From JANRIZ01 sp033764445 (GTDB lineage: Bacteria > Verrucomicrobiota > Verrucomicrobiia > JAWXBN01): DNA of 37,334 nt. Shown here piece after piece: positions 23,017 through 31,056 of this stretch. The stretch is taken from positions 1-37,334 of the forward strand of contig JANRIZ010000155.1 of NCBI GenBank assembly GCA_033764445.1. The letters are read 5' to 3'. The notes beneath the pieces are model-generated. The model did not search any database and was not told the DNA's origin. It saw only the letters and a list, made by a program, of their open reading frames with translations. Position 1 is the stretch's first letter. Each line of letters begins with the position of its first letter. The position numbers and the translations under genes are program-made.

Positions 23017-25680
23017 TCAAGCCTCCGGAGTGTATTCGACATGGGCATGGGCCATTTCGAGGAGCTTGACCGCCAGGGCCGTCCATCCGGTCTGATGACC
23101 CGCCCCCAGACCGCGACCGGATTCGGCGTGATAGTATTCGTGGAAAAGAACGAGATCCTTCCAGGCGGGATTTTTCCAGTCGATCGGATCACCGGACTGA
23201 AAGGGGCGGGTCCCCTCCGGTCCGGGCAGAAACAGCCGGGTCATGCGGCAGGAAAGTTCCCGGGCCACCTCGCCGAGATTGAGCCTCCGGTCCGAGCCCG
23301 TGGGGAATTCCACCTGCAGCCCATTCCCGTAAAAATGGTGGTAGCGTTGCAGGGCCTCGATCAGAAGAAAACACGTCGGGAACCAGATCGGTCCGCGCCA
23401 GTTGGAGTTGCCGCCGAAGAGCAGGCTGTTGCTTTCCCCCGGGATGTAATCGACGTGGAAGGACGTTCCCCCGTGCCGGAACTGATAGGGCCGGGCTTCG
23501 TGTGCCTTGGAGAGCGAGCGGATGCCGAAGGGGGAGAGGAACTCCTGTTCGTCGAGCAGGTAGCGCAGCACACGTTCCAGCCGGTTCTGGGTGGGGATGG
23601 CCAGCAGCCGGTGCTGGTCGTGGGCACAGGTGTTGCAATAGGTGATTTGATTGGCCAGGTCCCTGCGATTTTCCACAAACCACTGGAGCCGTTTGTAAAA
23701 ACCCGGCAATTTGCGAATCTCCTCCTCCTCGAGCACCTCCACCGCAATCAGTGGCAGGAGCCCGACCAGGGAGCGGGTCTTGATCGGGGTCGACTCCCCA
23801 TGGTGGCTGAGCTGGTCATAGTAGAATCCATCCTCCTCATCCCACAGACCCGTGCCGCCGAATTCGTTCATCGCATCCGAGATACGGATGAAATGCTCGA
23901 AAAACTTGGACGCCATGTCCTCATAGACGGGATTCTCCCGGGCCAGCTCGAGGGCGATCGAAAGCATGGTCAGCGAGTAAAAAGCCATCCAGGCCGTGCC
24001 ATCCGCCTGATTGAGGTGCCCGCCCCCGGGCAGGGGGCTGGAACGGTCGAAGACGCCGATGTTGTCCAGTCCCAGAAAGCCGCCGGAGAAGAGGTTGTGG
24101 CCCGCCGGGTCCTTGCGGTTGACCCACCAGGTGAAATTGAGCAGGAGCTTCTGAAAGGTGCTCTCAAGGAAGGACCGGTCGCGCTCCCCCCGCAGGCCGG
24201 TCATTTTGTACACACGCCAGGCCGCCCAGGCATGGACCGGCGGGTTCACGTCCGAAAAGCCGAACTCATAGGCGGGGATCTGGCCGTTGGGGTGCATGTA
24301 CCATTCGCGCAGCAGCAGTGAGAGTTGGAACTTTGCGAAAAACGGGTCGATGCGGGAAAAGGGCACCATGTGAAAGGCGAGGTCCCAGGCGGCAAACCAG
24401 GGGTATTCCCATTTGTCCGGCATGGAAATGATGTCGCGCGAGTAGAGATGTTTCCAGTCGTGATTCCGGCCCGCGAGCCGTTCCTCCGGCGGACGGGGGG
24501 TGCCCGGATCGCCCGCGAGCCAGTCCTCGACAACATAGTTGTAAAATTGTTTGGTCCACAGGAGCCCCGCGTATCCCTGACGCGAGACATTTTTTTCCTC
24601 GGGACTGAGCGAGGCGGGGATGACCCGGTCGTAAAACTCATCCGACTCGCGCAGGCGCAATGTGAAGACCTCCTCAAAACCGGGGCCAAAGGCCGGGGTC
24701 CCGGCGGCCTCCGACGGACGCAGGCGGAACCGCAGGGTCCGGGACTGACCGCCCCCGATCCGGAGCGCAAAATGCGGCGTGCATTTGGTGCCGGTCATCG
24801 CGGGGTTGACGGCCTCCTTCACCCCGTGGACCAGATAGTTGTCAAAGGCATCCTTGGTGTAGGGGCCTGCATTGGGGACGCCGAAGAGGCGGTGTTCATT
24901 GGTTTCATTCTCGGTGAAGAGAATTTCCGGGCCCGGTTCGCATTCAAAGACAAACCGGCCCAGGGTGGCGTGTTCCGCCTCCACACAGCCGGGGGCCCGC
25001 AGCGAGAGCCGGGGTTTGAAACCGATGTTTTCGCCGATGGCCCCCCAGGACCAGGTGTTGCGGAACCAGAGGGTGGGCAGAAAATGAAGCGGCGCCTCGT
25101 CGGGTCCGCGGTTGAAAAGGGTGACCCGGATCAGCAGATCGTCGGGTCCGCCCTTTGCGTACTCCGCCTGCACGTCGAAGTAGCGGTCTTCCGCAAAAAC
25201 CCCCGTCTCCATCAGTTCGTACTCGGGAGCCGCGAGACCGCGCCGTTTGTTTTCAGCCACGATCCGGTCGTAGGGATAGGCCGCCTGCGGGTATTTGTAG
25301 AGGGCCTTCATGTAGGAATGGCTCGGCGAGGAGTCGAGATAGAAGTAACATTCCTTCACGTCCTCGCCGTGGTTGCCCTCGGGGCCGGTCAGTCCGAAAA
25401 GCCGTTCCTTGAGGATGGGATCCTTTTGATTCCACAGGGCCAGGGCAAAACAGAGGCGGCATTCGCGGTCCGTGATTCCCAGCAGGCCGTCCTCCCCCCA
25501 GCGGTAGGCCCGGGACCGGGCATGGTCGTGGGGAAAGAAGTCCCAGCTTTTGCCCTGGGCCGAATAATCCTCGCGGACCGTGGCCCACTGGCGTTCCGAG
25601 AGATAGGGTCCCCAGCGCTTCCAATTGACCTTCCGTGCGGAGGCGTCGATCAGGCGTTGATATTCGACGGTGTGTTGCAT
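23017..25680 (-). CDS. GH63/MGH1-like glucosidase
   Basis: 887 aa, no signal peptide. The N-terminus (RKVNWKRWGPYLSERQWATVREDYSAQGKSWDFFPHDHARSRAYRWGEDGL) and middle (LCFALALWNQKDPILKERLFGLTGPEGNHGEDVKE) are the hallmark of the large bacterial GH63-type glucosidases. The (alpha/alpha)6 barrel holds WFAAWDLAFHMVPFSRIDPFFAK and a late EYYHAESGRGLGAGHQTGWTAL. Related enzymes hydrolyse alpha-glucosidic bonds, including glucosylglycerate-type solutes. The ATG at 25680 was chosen over 25839, which lies in the upstream gene. Only 7 nt follow the SDR gene, so it is part of the sugar operon, an unexpected place for a hydrolase. Confidence 0.85.
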   Translation of the reverse strand: MQHTVEYQRLIDASARKVNWKRWGPYLSERQWATVREDYSAQGKSWDFFPHDHARSRAYRWGEDGLLGITDRECRLCFALALWNQKDPILKERLFGLTGPEGNHGEDVKECYFYLDSSPSHSYMKALYKYPQAAYPYDRIVAENKRRGLAAPEYELMETGVFAEDRYFDVQAEYAKGGPDDLLIRVTLFNRGPDEAPLHFLPTLWFRNTWSWGAIGENIGFKPRLSLRAPGCVEAEHATLGRFVFECEPGPEILFTENETNEHRLFGVPNAGPYTKDAFDNYLVHGVKEAVNPAMTGTKCTPHFALRIGGGQSRTLRFRLRPSEAAGTPAFGPGFEEVFTLRLRESDEFYDRVIPASLSPEEKNVSRQGYAGLLWTKQFYNYVVEDWLAGDPGTPRPPEERLAGRNHDWKHLYSRDIISMPDKWEYPWFAAWDLAFHMVPFSRIDPFFAKFQLSLLLREWYMHPNGQIPAYEFGFSDVNPPVHAWAAWRVYKMTGLRGERDRSFLESTFQKLLLNFTWWVNRKDPAGHNLFSGGFLGLDNIGVFDRSSPLPGGGHLNQADGTAWMAFYSLTMLSIALELARENPVYEDMASKFFEHFIRISDAMNEFGGTGLWDEEDGFYYDQLSHHGESTPIKTRSLVGLLPLIAVEVLEEEEIRKLPGFYKRLQWFVENRRDLANQITYCNTCAHDQHRLLAIPTQNRLERVLRYLLDEQEFLSPFGIRSLSKAHEARPYQFRHGGTSFHVDYIPGESNSLLFGGNSNWRGPIWFPTCFLLIEALQRYHHFYGNGLQVEFPTGSDRRLNLGEVARELSCRMTRLFLPGPEGTRPFQSGDPIDWKNPAWKDLVLFHEYYHAESGRGLGAGHQTGWTALAVKLLEMAHAHVEYTPEA

Positions 25681-25687
25681 GGGGAAA

Positions 25688-26545
25688 TCACAGAATTGTC
25701 TCGAAGGTTTTGCAGATGCCCGTGACCGGGTCCGGGTATTTTTTCCAGGTGAATTCCGGCGAGGCCGGGAAACGCGTCTGGGTGTTTTCCCCCGCCGGCG
25801 CCGGCAGGGCCCCCACCTTGAGGAGGGACATTCCGTCAAAATGGCCGAAGACGCCGCCGGCCAGATCGCAGAGACGGACCGGTTCCCCGGAGCTCAGATC
25901 CCGCACGGCGGGCCCATTCCACGGGGTGCGGACCATCTCCAGAATGATGCGGGCGATTTCCGCGCAGTGGTGGTATTCGCGCAACTGAAGCCCCGGGGAC
26001 ATGCGGAATTCCCGCCTGTGGCGGAGTGCGTCGAGCATCTGGCCCAGGAACATGTGCGGTTTGGGAGCGCCTCCGTAAATGGTGTGCAGTCGCAGGTGGC
26101 GGAAGCGGTCCGGGGCCCCATGCGCCTGGTCTTCCATCCACTGTCCCAGGGCGAGTTTGGAGCTCAGATAAGGGTTGCCCGCGCAGAGGCCCGCAAAATG
26201 TTCGCTGACCGTGCCCAGGGTCAGAAACCGCACCGCCGACCGGTCGGCCAGGCCCCCGACGATCCGTCGGACCGAATCGCAGTTGGAGAACATCAGCTCC
26301 TCCGGGGAGAGTCGGCTGTTGGTCAGACCCTGTGCAAAGACCACGGTGCAGGGTCCGAGCGGAGCGGTCTTTTCCTTCAGCCAGCCGTTGAAGGGGTCCT
26401 TTTCCGCGTTCAATCCCGCGCCGAGCAACTCCTTCCAACCCCAGTTTTGGACCGGCATTCCCAGCGTCCGGGCCGCCTCCCGGATGGAGGAACCGATTTC
26501 GCCGGAGGCCCCCAGCAGGACAATGGGTGGGTGTGGGACATTCAT
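25688..26545 (-). CDS. NAD(P)-dependent sugar-nucleotide SDR
   Basis: 285-aa extended short-chain dehydrogenase. The Rossmann turn is VLLGASGEIGSSI at the N-terminus, TLGTVSEHF holds the Ser region, and NPYLSSKLALGQW is the YxxxK motif. The C-terminal part has LQLREYHHCAEIARIILEM, like substrate-binding ends of epimerases. Its start overlaps the GT2 stop (ATGA). It may be the final reductase or an epimerase for the deoxysugar made by this operon. It lacks the dehydratase features that would make it the missing CDP-glucose 4,6-dehydratase. Confidence 0.78.
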   Translation of the reverse strand: MNVPHPPIVLLGASGEIGSSIREAARTLGMPVQNWGWKELLGAGLNAEKDPFNGWLKEKTAPLGPCTVVFAQGLTNSRLSPEELMFSNCDSVRRIVGGLADRSAVRFLTLGTVSEHFAGLCAGNPYLSSKLALGQWMEDQAHGAPDRFRHLRLHTIYGGAPKPHMFLGQMLDALRHRREFRMSPGLQLREYHHCAEIARIILEMVRTPWNGPAVRDLSSGEPVRLCDLAGGVFGHFDGMSLLKVGALPAPAGENTQTRFPASPEFTWKKYPDPVTGICKTFETIL

Positions 26546-27369
26546 GGGCGACCCTTTCCGATAAAGTGATTGTACAAAAAATCGCGAAGATTCAACAGGA
26601 GCAGCAGCCGCAGGTTCTGCAGGGGGCCCGGCGGCCTTTTTTCACGTTTGAGAAACATCCTGCGGTATTCCCCGGCCACCCGATGCCGGGCGGAGGCGGA
26701 GGCGGAGGCCCCGTGGATGCGGAAGCGGGACAGGGGTTCTGGGAAATAATACAGGTCGCCACGGTCCAGGATCCGGAGCCAGAAATCGACATCCACGTAG
26801 TAGGAAAGGTCCGGGTCAAAAAGCTCCAGATCCGCCAGATCGCGCCGACGGAAAAGTCCCGCCCCCGGTTCGCCGATGAGATTGAGCGTGGAGAAAAGAA
26901 GCCTCCGGGCAAAGGTCCGTCCCGGATGGATGCCCTTTTTGCGGAAAGTCCGGCGAATGTGCAGCTCCCCCCCGTCGGGTCCGATCAATTGCCGCGCACA
27001 GGCGACCAGGGCGACCCGGGGGTGGTTTTCCAGGACGGCGGCCTGTTTTTCCAGACAGTCGGGGGCCAGTTCATCATCGCAGGGCAGGATTTTGACAAAG
27101 TCCCCCCGCGCGAGGCTCAGGGCCCGGTTCCAATTGGCTCCCATGCTCAGCGTGTGGGCATTTTGCTCCAGGCGGAGGCGGGGGTCGCCCGAGTCACGCA
27201 TCAGGGAGCGGATGATTTCCATGGAGGCGTCGCGTGAGGCGTTGTCGAGGACAACCAGTTCAAAATCCCGGCGGGTCTGGTTGAGGACGGATTCCAGACA
27301 AGGGCGGAGAAAGGCCTGGCCGTTGTAAACGGGGACACAGACGGAAATTTTCGGGGTGTCACCGTTCAT
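26542..27369 (-). CDS. Family 2 glycosyltransferase
   Basis: 275 aa. PKISVCVPVYNGQAFLRPCLESVLNQTRRDFELVVLDNASRDAS is the classic GT2 opening, and FVKILPCDDELAPDCLEKQA contains the DD metal-binding site. A conserved-looking YYVDVDFWLRILDRGDLYYFPEPLSRFRIH end is usual for this group. The ATG at 27369 overlaps the RmlD-like stop (ATGA); a long in-frame start at 27627 is inside that gene. It probably transfers the deoxysugar made by its neighbours. Confidence 0.9.
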   Translation of the reverse strand: MNGDTPKISVCVPVYNGQAFLRPCLESVLNQTRRDFELVVLDNASRDASMEIIRSLMRDSGDPRLRLEQNAHTLSMGANWNRALSLARGDFVKILPCDDELAPDCLEKQAAVLENHPRVALVACARQLIGPDGGELHIRRTFRKKGIHPGRTFARRLLFSTLNLIGEPGAGLFRRRDLADLELFDPDLSYYVDVDFWLRILDRGDLYYFPEPLSRFRIHGASASASARHRVAGEYRRMFLKREKRPPGPLQNLRLLLLLNLRDFLYNHFIGKGRP

Positions 27370-28277
27370 ACAGCGGGAGGTTCCAATCTGGGGATCAGTT
27401 TCGAGAGGGCCTCCCGGGCCGGACGCATCAGGGGGCCGACCTGACGGCACAATTTGTCCGTCAAAAGCCCGCCCCGGAGCGGGCGCCGCGCCGGCTGGGC
27501 CAGGGCGGCGGTGGTGCGGGGGATCAGGAGGGAGTCGGGCAACCCCGCCGTCTGGGCGATGAGCGTGGCAAATTCCAGACGGTTCATGGAGGCTTCCGGA
27601 CCGGCCACATTCCAGATTCCCGCGCAATTTGCGGAGAGCAGGGCCAGGGTGGCGCGGGCCAGGTCGGAGGCTTCGGTGGGGTTTCCCTCCTGATCGGCCG
27701 GAATTTCCAGGGGCCGACCGCGGCGCAATTTGTCCAGCACCTGGTAGACAAAGTTTTTTTTGCGGAGTTCCGCACCATAGACCACGATCGTACGCAGGAT
27801 CAGGGACCGGTCCGGCAGTCCGTCGAGCAGGGCAGTTTCCCCGGCCCGTTTTGAATGTCCGTACACATTGATCGGACCGGGCGGGGTGTCCTCGGAGTAG
27901 GGTCCGGCAAGGCCGTCAAAAACGTAGGAGGAGGAGAAATGGACCAGCCGGGTGCGGGTGGGTTCGAGGCATTGGGCGAGTCGTTTGGGGAAAAGATGGT
28001 TGAGACGGTCCGCCCGGGCGGGGTCCTTTTCGCATCCATCCACCCAGGTCCAGCCCGTGGCATTGATGACCGCCTCCGGCTGGGTTTTCTGCAGCAGGCT
28101 GTCGAGACCGTCCTCTGCGCCGGAATCAATGTCCAGTGGAAACCAGTCCCTCCCCTCCGGTGAGGGAGGCGGGGACGCGTCGTGGAAGGTGGCCGCGACG
28201 GCATGTCCCGACCGGACGGCCTCTGAGACCAGATGGGAGCCGACCAGGCCCGTGCCGCCGAGGATGAGGATTTTCAT
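27366..28277 (-). CDS. rfbD: RmlD-like NDP-4-keto-deoxysugar reductase
   Basis: 303 aa. NAD(P)-binding ILGGTGLVGSHL (4-15), VINATGWTWVDGCEKDP, HFSSSYVFDG (catalytic Ser) and INVYGHSKRAGE (Tyr and Lys) identify the dTDP-4-dehydrorhamnose reductase family. In this operon, beside RfbF and RfbH, it may instead reduce a CDP-3,6-dideoxy-4-ketohexose, as the ascarylose-pathway reductase does. No RmlA or RmlB lies next to it, which weakens a rhamnose role. It lies 6 nt after the RmlC-like gene. Confidence 0.87.
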   Translation of the reverse strand: MKILILGGTGLVGSHLVSEAVRSGHAVAATFHDASPPPSPEGRDWFPLDIDSGAEDGLDSLLQKTQPEAVINATGWTWVDGCEKDPARADRLNHLFPKRLAQCLEPTRTRLVHFSSSYVFDGLAGPYSEDTPPGPINVYGHSKRAGETALLDGLPDRSLILRTIVVYGAELRKKNFVYQVLDKLRRGRPLEIPADQEGNPTEASDLARATLALLSANCAGIWNVAGPEASMNRLEFATLIAQTAGLPDSLLIPRTTAALAQPARRPLRGGLLTDKLCRQVGPLMRPAREALSKLIPRLEPPAV

Positions 28278-28283
28278 CGGGAA

Positions 28284-28820
28284 TCAAAAGGGGTTGGAGA
28301 ATTCGTCGAGCGTGGGAAAGGTGCGGTCGCGGTCCGAGAGCAGAGGGTTCTCCGTCCCCCAGTCAAAACCGAAACCACTCCAGAGGATGCCCTGATCGTG
28401 GGCGGGACTGTACACCGAGCCGGTGGAGTAAAACAGGAAGGCGGTTTCCGAGAGGGTCCGGAAACCGTGGGCGCACCCCGGCGGGATGAAAACCGAGGAG
28501 ATGGCCGTGCCGTCCAGCTCAAAGGAAACCGTTTTCCCGAAGGTGCGGGAGTTTTTGCGAAGGTCCAACACCACGTCCAGAACCCGTCCGTCAAGGCAGG
28601 TGACCACCTTGACCCCCTCGAAGGGCGGGGTCTGGAAGTGCATGCCCCGGAGCACGCCCCGGGCCGAACGGCTGAAAAATTCCTCGCGCGGGGTGAAATC
28701 CAGACCCAGGGAGGAAAAGAGATCGGTGTTGAAGTTTTTGACAAAAAAACCGCGGGCGTCATGGCGCATCTCGGGGACCAGTTGGAAGAGTCCGTCAATT
28801 TCCGTGGGGATTTTCTGCAT
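28284..28820 (-). CDS. rfbC: RmlC-like 3,5- or 5-epimerase
   Basis: 178-aa cupin of the dTDP-4-dehydrorhamnose 3,5-epimerase family. VLRGMHFQTPPFEGVKVVTCLDGRVLDVVLDLR holds the catalytic His, IPPGCAHGF the second conserved His, and FLFYSTGSVYSPAHDQGILW the active-site Tyr. Next to RfbH, the likely job is C5 epimerisation of a CDP-4-keto-3,6-dideoxyhexose, which would give an L-sugar of ascarylose type. Rhamnose synthesis is the alternative but needs RmlA and RmlB from elsewhere. Confidence 0.87.
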   Translation of the reverse strand: MQKIPTEIDGLFQLVPEMRHDARGFFVKNFNTDLFSSLGLDFTPREEFFSRSARGVLRGMHFQTPPFEGVKVVTCLDGRVLDVVLDLRKNSRTFGKTVSFELDGTAISSVFIPPGCAHGFRTLSETAFLFYSTGSVYSPAHDQGILWSGFGFDWGTENPLLSDRDRTFPTLDEFSNPF

Positions 28821-28832
28821 GGCAGGGGGCGG

Positions 28833-30155
28833 TCAGCGGGTTTTGGAGCGGATGAATTCATGCAGGCAGGCCGAGGAGTAATCGAGCATCTCGGGAGTCA
28901 GCCCCGGATAGATGCCGATCCAGAAGACCCGTTCCATGACCCAGTCGGTCCGGGTCAGCGGTCCGCAGATCCGGTGGGGTTGATTTTGGTAGGCGGGCTG
29001 GCGCGTGAGGTTTCCACCGAAGAGAAGACGGGTGGCGATCTTGCGGCTTTCGAGAAAACCGATCAGCTCCCGGCGGGAGAAGGGGGCCGAGTCCCGGAGG
29101 CCCAGGCAGAAACCGAACCAGCTGGGGACCGCCCCCGGGGTGGGCTCGGGAAGGAGCAGGAACTCCGAAAGGTCGGAAAGCGAGTTGTAGAGATGTTGGA
29201 AATTTTTCTGCCGGGCCGCGATGAAGTCCGGGAGTTTCTGGAGCTGGGCGACCCCGACGGCCGCCTGCATGTCCGTGGCCTTGAGATTGTAGCCGATGTG
29301 GGAGTAGGTGTATTTGTGGTCGTACCCTTCCGGCAGACCGCCAAACTGCCAGCCGAAACGTCTGCCGCAGGTGTTGTCCCGGCCCGGCTCGCACCAGCAA
29401 TCCCGGCCCCAGTCGCGGAAGGACTCGGCGATTTTTTTCAGGGCCGGGTCATTGATGAGCACCGCCCCACCCTCGCCCATGGTGATGTGGTGGGCCGGGT
29501 AGAAACTCACCGAGCCGATATGGCCGAAGGTGCCGATGTTGCGGCCCTGATAGGTCGCCCCCAGGGCGTCGCAGCAATCCTCGACGAGCCAGAGATGGTG
29601 TTTTTGGGCGAAGTCCACCACCGCCCCCAGGTCAAAGGGATTGCCCAGCGTGTGGGCGATCATGATCGCCCGGGTTTTCGGGGAAAGGGCCTCGCGCATG
29701 CGGTCGACATCGATGTCGTAGGTCGGCAGTTTGACGTCCACAAACACCGGGACCAGTCCGTTTTGGAGGATCGGATTGACGGTGGTGGGGAAACCCGCCG
29801 CCACCGTGATGACCTCGTCACCGGGCCTGAGGGCGCGGTCCCCGAGTTTGGGCGAGGTCAGTGCCGAGAGGGCGACCAGATTGGCCGAGGAGCCTGAATT
29901 GACCAGCAGGGCCGCCCGGGTGCCGATGAAATCCGCCAGCTCCCTTTCAAAGCGGGCGGCAAACCGTCCGGTCGTCAGCCAGAAATCCAGGGAGGCCTCG
30001 ACCAGATGCTGGATTTCGACGTGGTCAAAGACCTTTCCGGTGACCGGGAGGGGGGTCTGGCCCGGGATGAATTTTTGCGGGGCGAAGGCCGTGGCGTGGT
30101 ATTCCCGGATGAGCGAGGCGATTTGGGACCGGAGTTGATCGGGGGAATGGCTCAT
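28833..30155 (-). CDS. rfbH: CDP-4-keto-6-deoxyglucose 3-dehydratase (E1, RfbH-type)
   Basis: PMP- and [2Fe-2S]-dependent enzyme removing the C3 hydroxyl from CDP-4-keto-6-deoxyhexose; 440 aa. It has an aspartate-aminotransferase fold, but the Schiff-base Lys is replaced by His222 in SFYPAHHITMGEGG, the hallmark of this dehydratase. The unusual cluster motif C-X57-C-X1-C-X7-C is complete: Cys195, Cys253, Cys255 and Cys263. The opening PLPVTGKVFDHVEIQHLVEASLDFWLTTGRF is typical. The ATG at 30155 (MSHSPDQ) was chosen; an ATG at 30221 would run into the cytidylyltransferase gene. It needs an E3 ferredoxin-type reductase, not seen in the window. Confidence 0.95.
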   Translation of the reverse strand: MSHSPDQLRSQIASLIREYHATAFAPQKFIPGQTPLPVTGKVFDHVEIQHLVEASLDFWLTTGRFAARFERELADFIGTRAALLVNSGSSANLVALSALTSPKLGDRALRPGDEVITVAAGFPTTVNPILQNGLVPVFVDVKLPTYDIDVDRMREALSPKTRAIMIAHTLGNPFDLGAVVDFAQKHHLWLVEDCCDALGATYQGRNIGTFGHIGSVSFYPAHHITMGEGGAVLINDPALKKIAESFRDWGRDCWCEPGRDNTCGRRFGWQFGGLPEGYDHKYTYSHIGYNLKATDMQAAVGVAQLQKLPDFIAARQKNFQHLYNSLSDLSEFLLLPEPTPGAVPSWFGFCLGLRDSAPFSRRELIGFLESRKIATRLLFGGNLTRQPAYQNQPHRICGPLTRTDWVMERVFWIGIYPGLTPEMLDYSSACLHEFIRSKTR

Positions 30156-30169
30156 GGGACAAGGGGGCG

Positions 30170-30952
30170 CTATTTTTTCCAGACCGCCCAGGGCGCCTGA
30201 CGGGAGTCCCACAATTTGCACAGCTCCATGTATTCCCGGTAGGTGTCCATCGCGAAGAAAAATCCGTCATGCCGGTAGCCGACAAGCTGGCCGTCCCGGG
30301 CGAGTTTTTCCAGGGGACTCTTTTCGAGGACGCAGGAATCGTGATCGTCGAGGTAATCGAAGAATTTCCGGTTGAAGACGAAGTAGCCGGCATTAATCCA
30401 GCTTTCGAGGCGGGGTTTTTCGATGAACTCGTTGATGTGGTGGTCCTTGTCGACTTTGAGCAGGCCGAAGCGGGAGACGGGGCGGACCGTGGTCATGGTG
30501 CCGATTTTGCCGTGGGACTTGTGGAACTCGACCAGGGCGGAGATATCGACGTCGCAGAGCCCGTCCCCGTAGGTGGCCATAAAAAGATCGCCATCGACGA
30601 AGGCTTCGGCCCGTTTGATGCGGGCGCCGGTCATCGCCTCAGCACCCGTCTCCACGAGGGTGACCTGGAAATCCGCCTCATCGTGGTGACTGTGGATTTT
30701 GATCCTGTTCTGCTTGCCCAGGGTGATGGTGAAGTTGTTGTTCATCGCCTCGTAGTTGAGGAAATATTCCTTGATGACCGAACCCTTGTAGCCCAGGCAG
30801 CAGACAAACTCATGGAACCCGTGGTGGGCGTAGGTTTTCATGATGTGCCAGAGAATGGGCCGGCCGCCGACCTCGACCATCGGTTTGGGCTTGTATTCGG
30901 TTTCCTCCCGGAGCCGGGTGCCCAGACCACCGCAGAGAATGACAACTTTCAT
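30170..30952 (-). CDS. rfbF: Glucose-1-phosphate cytidylyltransferase
   Basis: Makes CDP-glucose from CTP and glucose-1-phosphate, the entry step to CDP-3,6-dideoxyhexoses; 260 aa. VVILCGGLGTRLREETEYKPKPMVEVGGRPILWHIM (3-38) is the nucleotidyltransferase signature in its cytidylyl form, followed by LMATYGDGLCDVDI with the metal-binding Asp and a FIEKPRLESWINAGYFVFN segment. First gene of the operon, divergent from the Rrf2 gene. An inverted repeat overlaps its start codon. The start has no Shine-Dalgarno. Confidence 0.95.
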   Translation of the reverse strand: MKVVILCGGLGTRLREETEYKPKPMVEVGGRPILWHIMKTYAHHGFHEFVCCLGYKGSVIKEYFLNYEAMNNNFTITLGKQNRIKIHSHHDEADFQVTLVETGAEAMTGARIKRAEAFVDGDLFMATYGDGLCDVDISALVEFHKSHGKIGTMTTVRPVSRFGLLKVDKDHHINEFIEKPRLESWINAGYFVFNRKFFDYLDDHDSCVLEKSPLEKLARDGQLVGYRHDGFFFAMDTYREYMELCKLWDSRQAPWAVWKK

Positions 30953-30960
30953 ATTTGAAA
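30947..30960. promoter_or_regulatory. Inverted repeat over the rfbF start codon
   Basis: TTTCATATTTGAAA has 5-bp arms and covers the ATG of the cytidylyltransferase gene. It resembles the operator pair upstream of the MarR-type regulator (shared ATATTTGAA), but with a 4-nt centre. It may let that regulator act on this operon; chance is possible. Confidence 0.3.
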
Positions 30961-31001
30961 ACGTTTCCGGTTGGGGTTAAGGATTTTGCAGGCGATGGCA
31001 C

Positions 31002-31015
31002 TCACACTAATGTGA
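31002..31015. promoter_or_regulatory. Palindrome in the rfbF/rrf2 divergent region
   Basis: TCACA, 4 nt, TGTGA forms a perfect 5-bp-arm inverted repeat 42 nt upstream of the Rrf2 start. It overlaps a weak -10-like TAATGT (31008-31013). It may be the operator of the Rrf2 regulator or of the divergent sugar operon. Confidence 0.4.
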
Positions 31016-31056
31016 ATGCGCCGTTGATCAATTCTTTTTGCTTTCCCTGGACGAGT

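Noticed and set aside
21940..24321. 793-aa plus-strand open frame
   Set aside because: It is antisense to cysE and the GH63 gene, both clear families. Long antisense frames are common here because of GC-rich third positions, and its product has no recognisable domain.
27366..28820. Plain dTDP-rhamnose pathway
   Set aside because: RmlC and RmlD-like genes are present but RmlA is absent and RfbF/RfbH are directly upstream, so a CDP-dideoxysugar reading fits better; rhamnose is kept as an alternative.
28233..29897. 554-aa plus-strand open frame
   Set aside because: Antisense to rfbC and rfbH, both recognised with catalytic residues.
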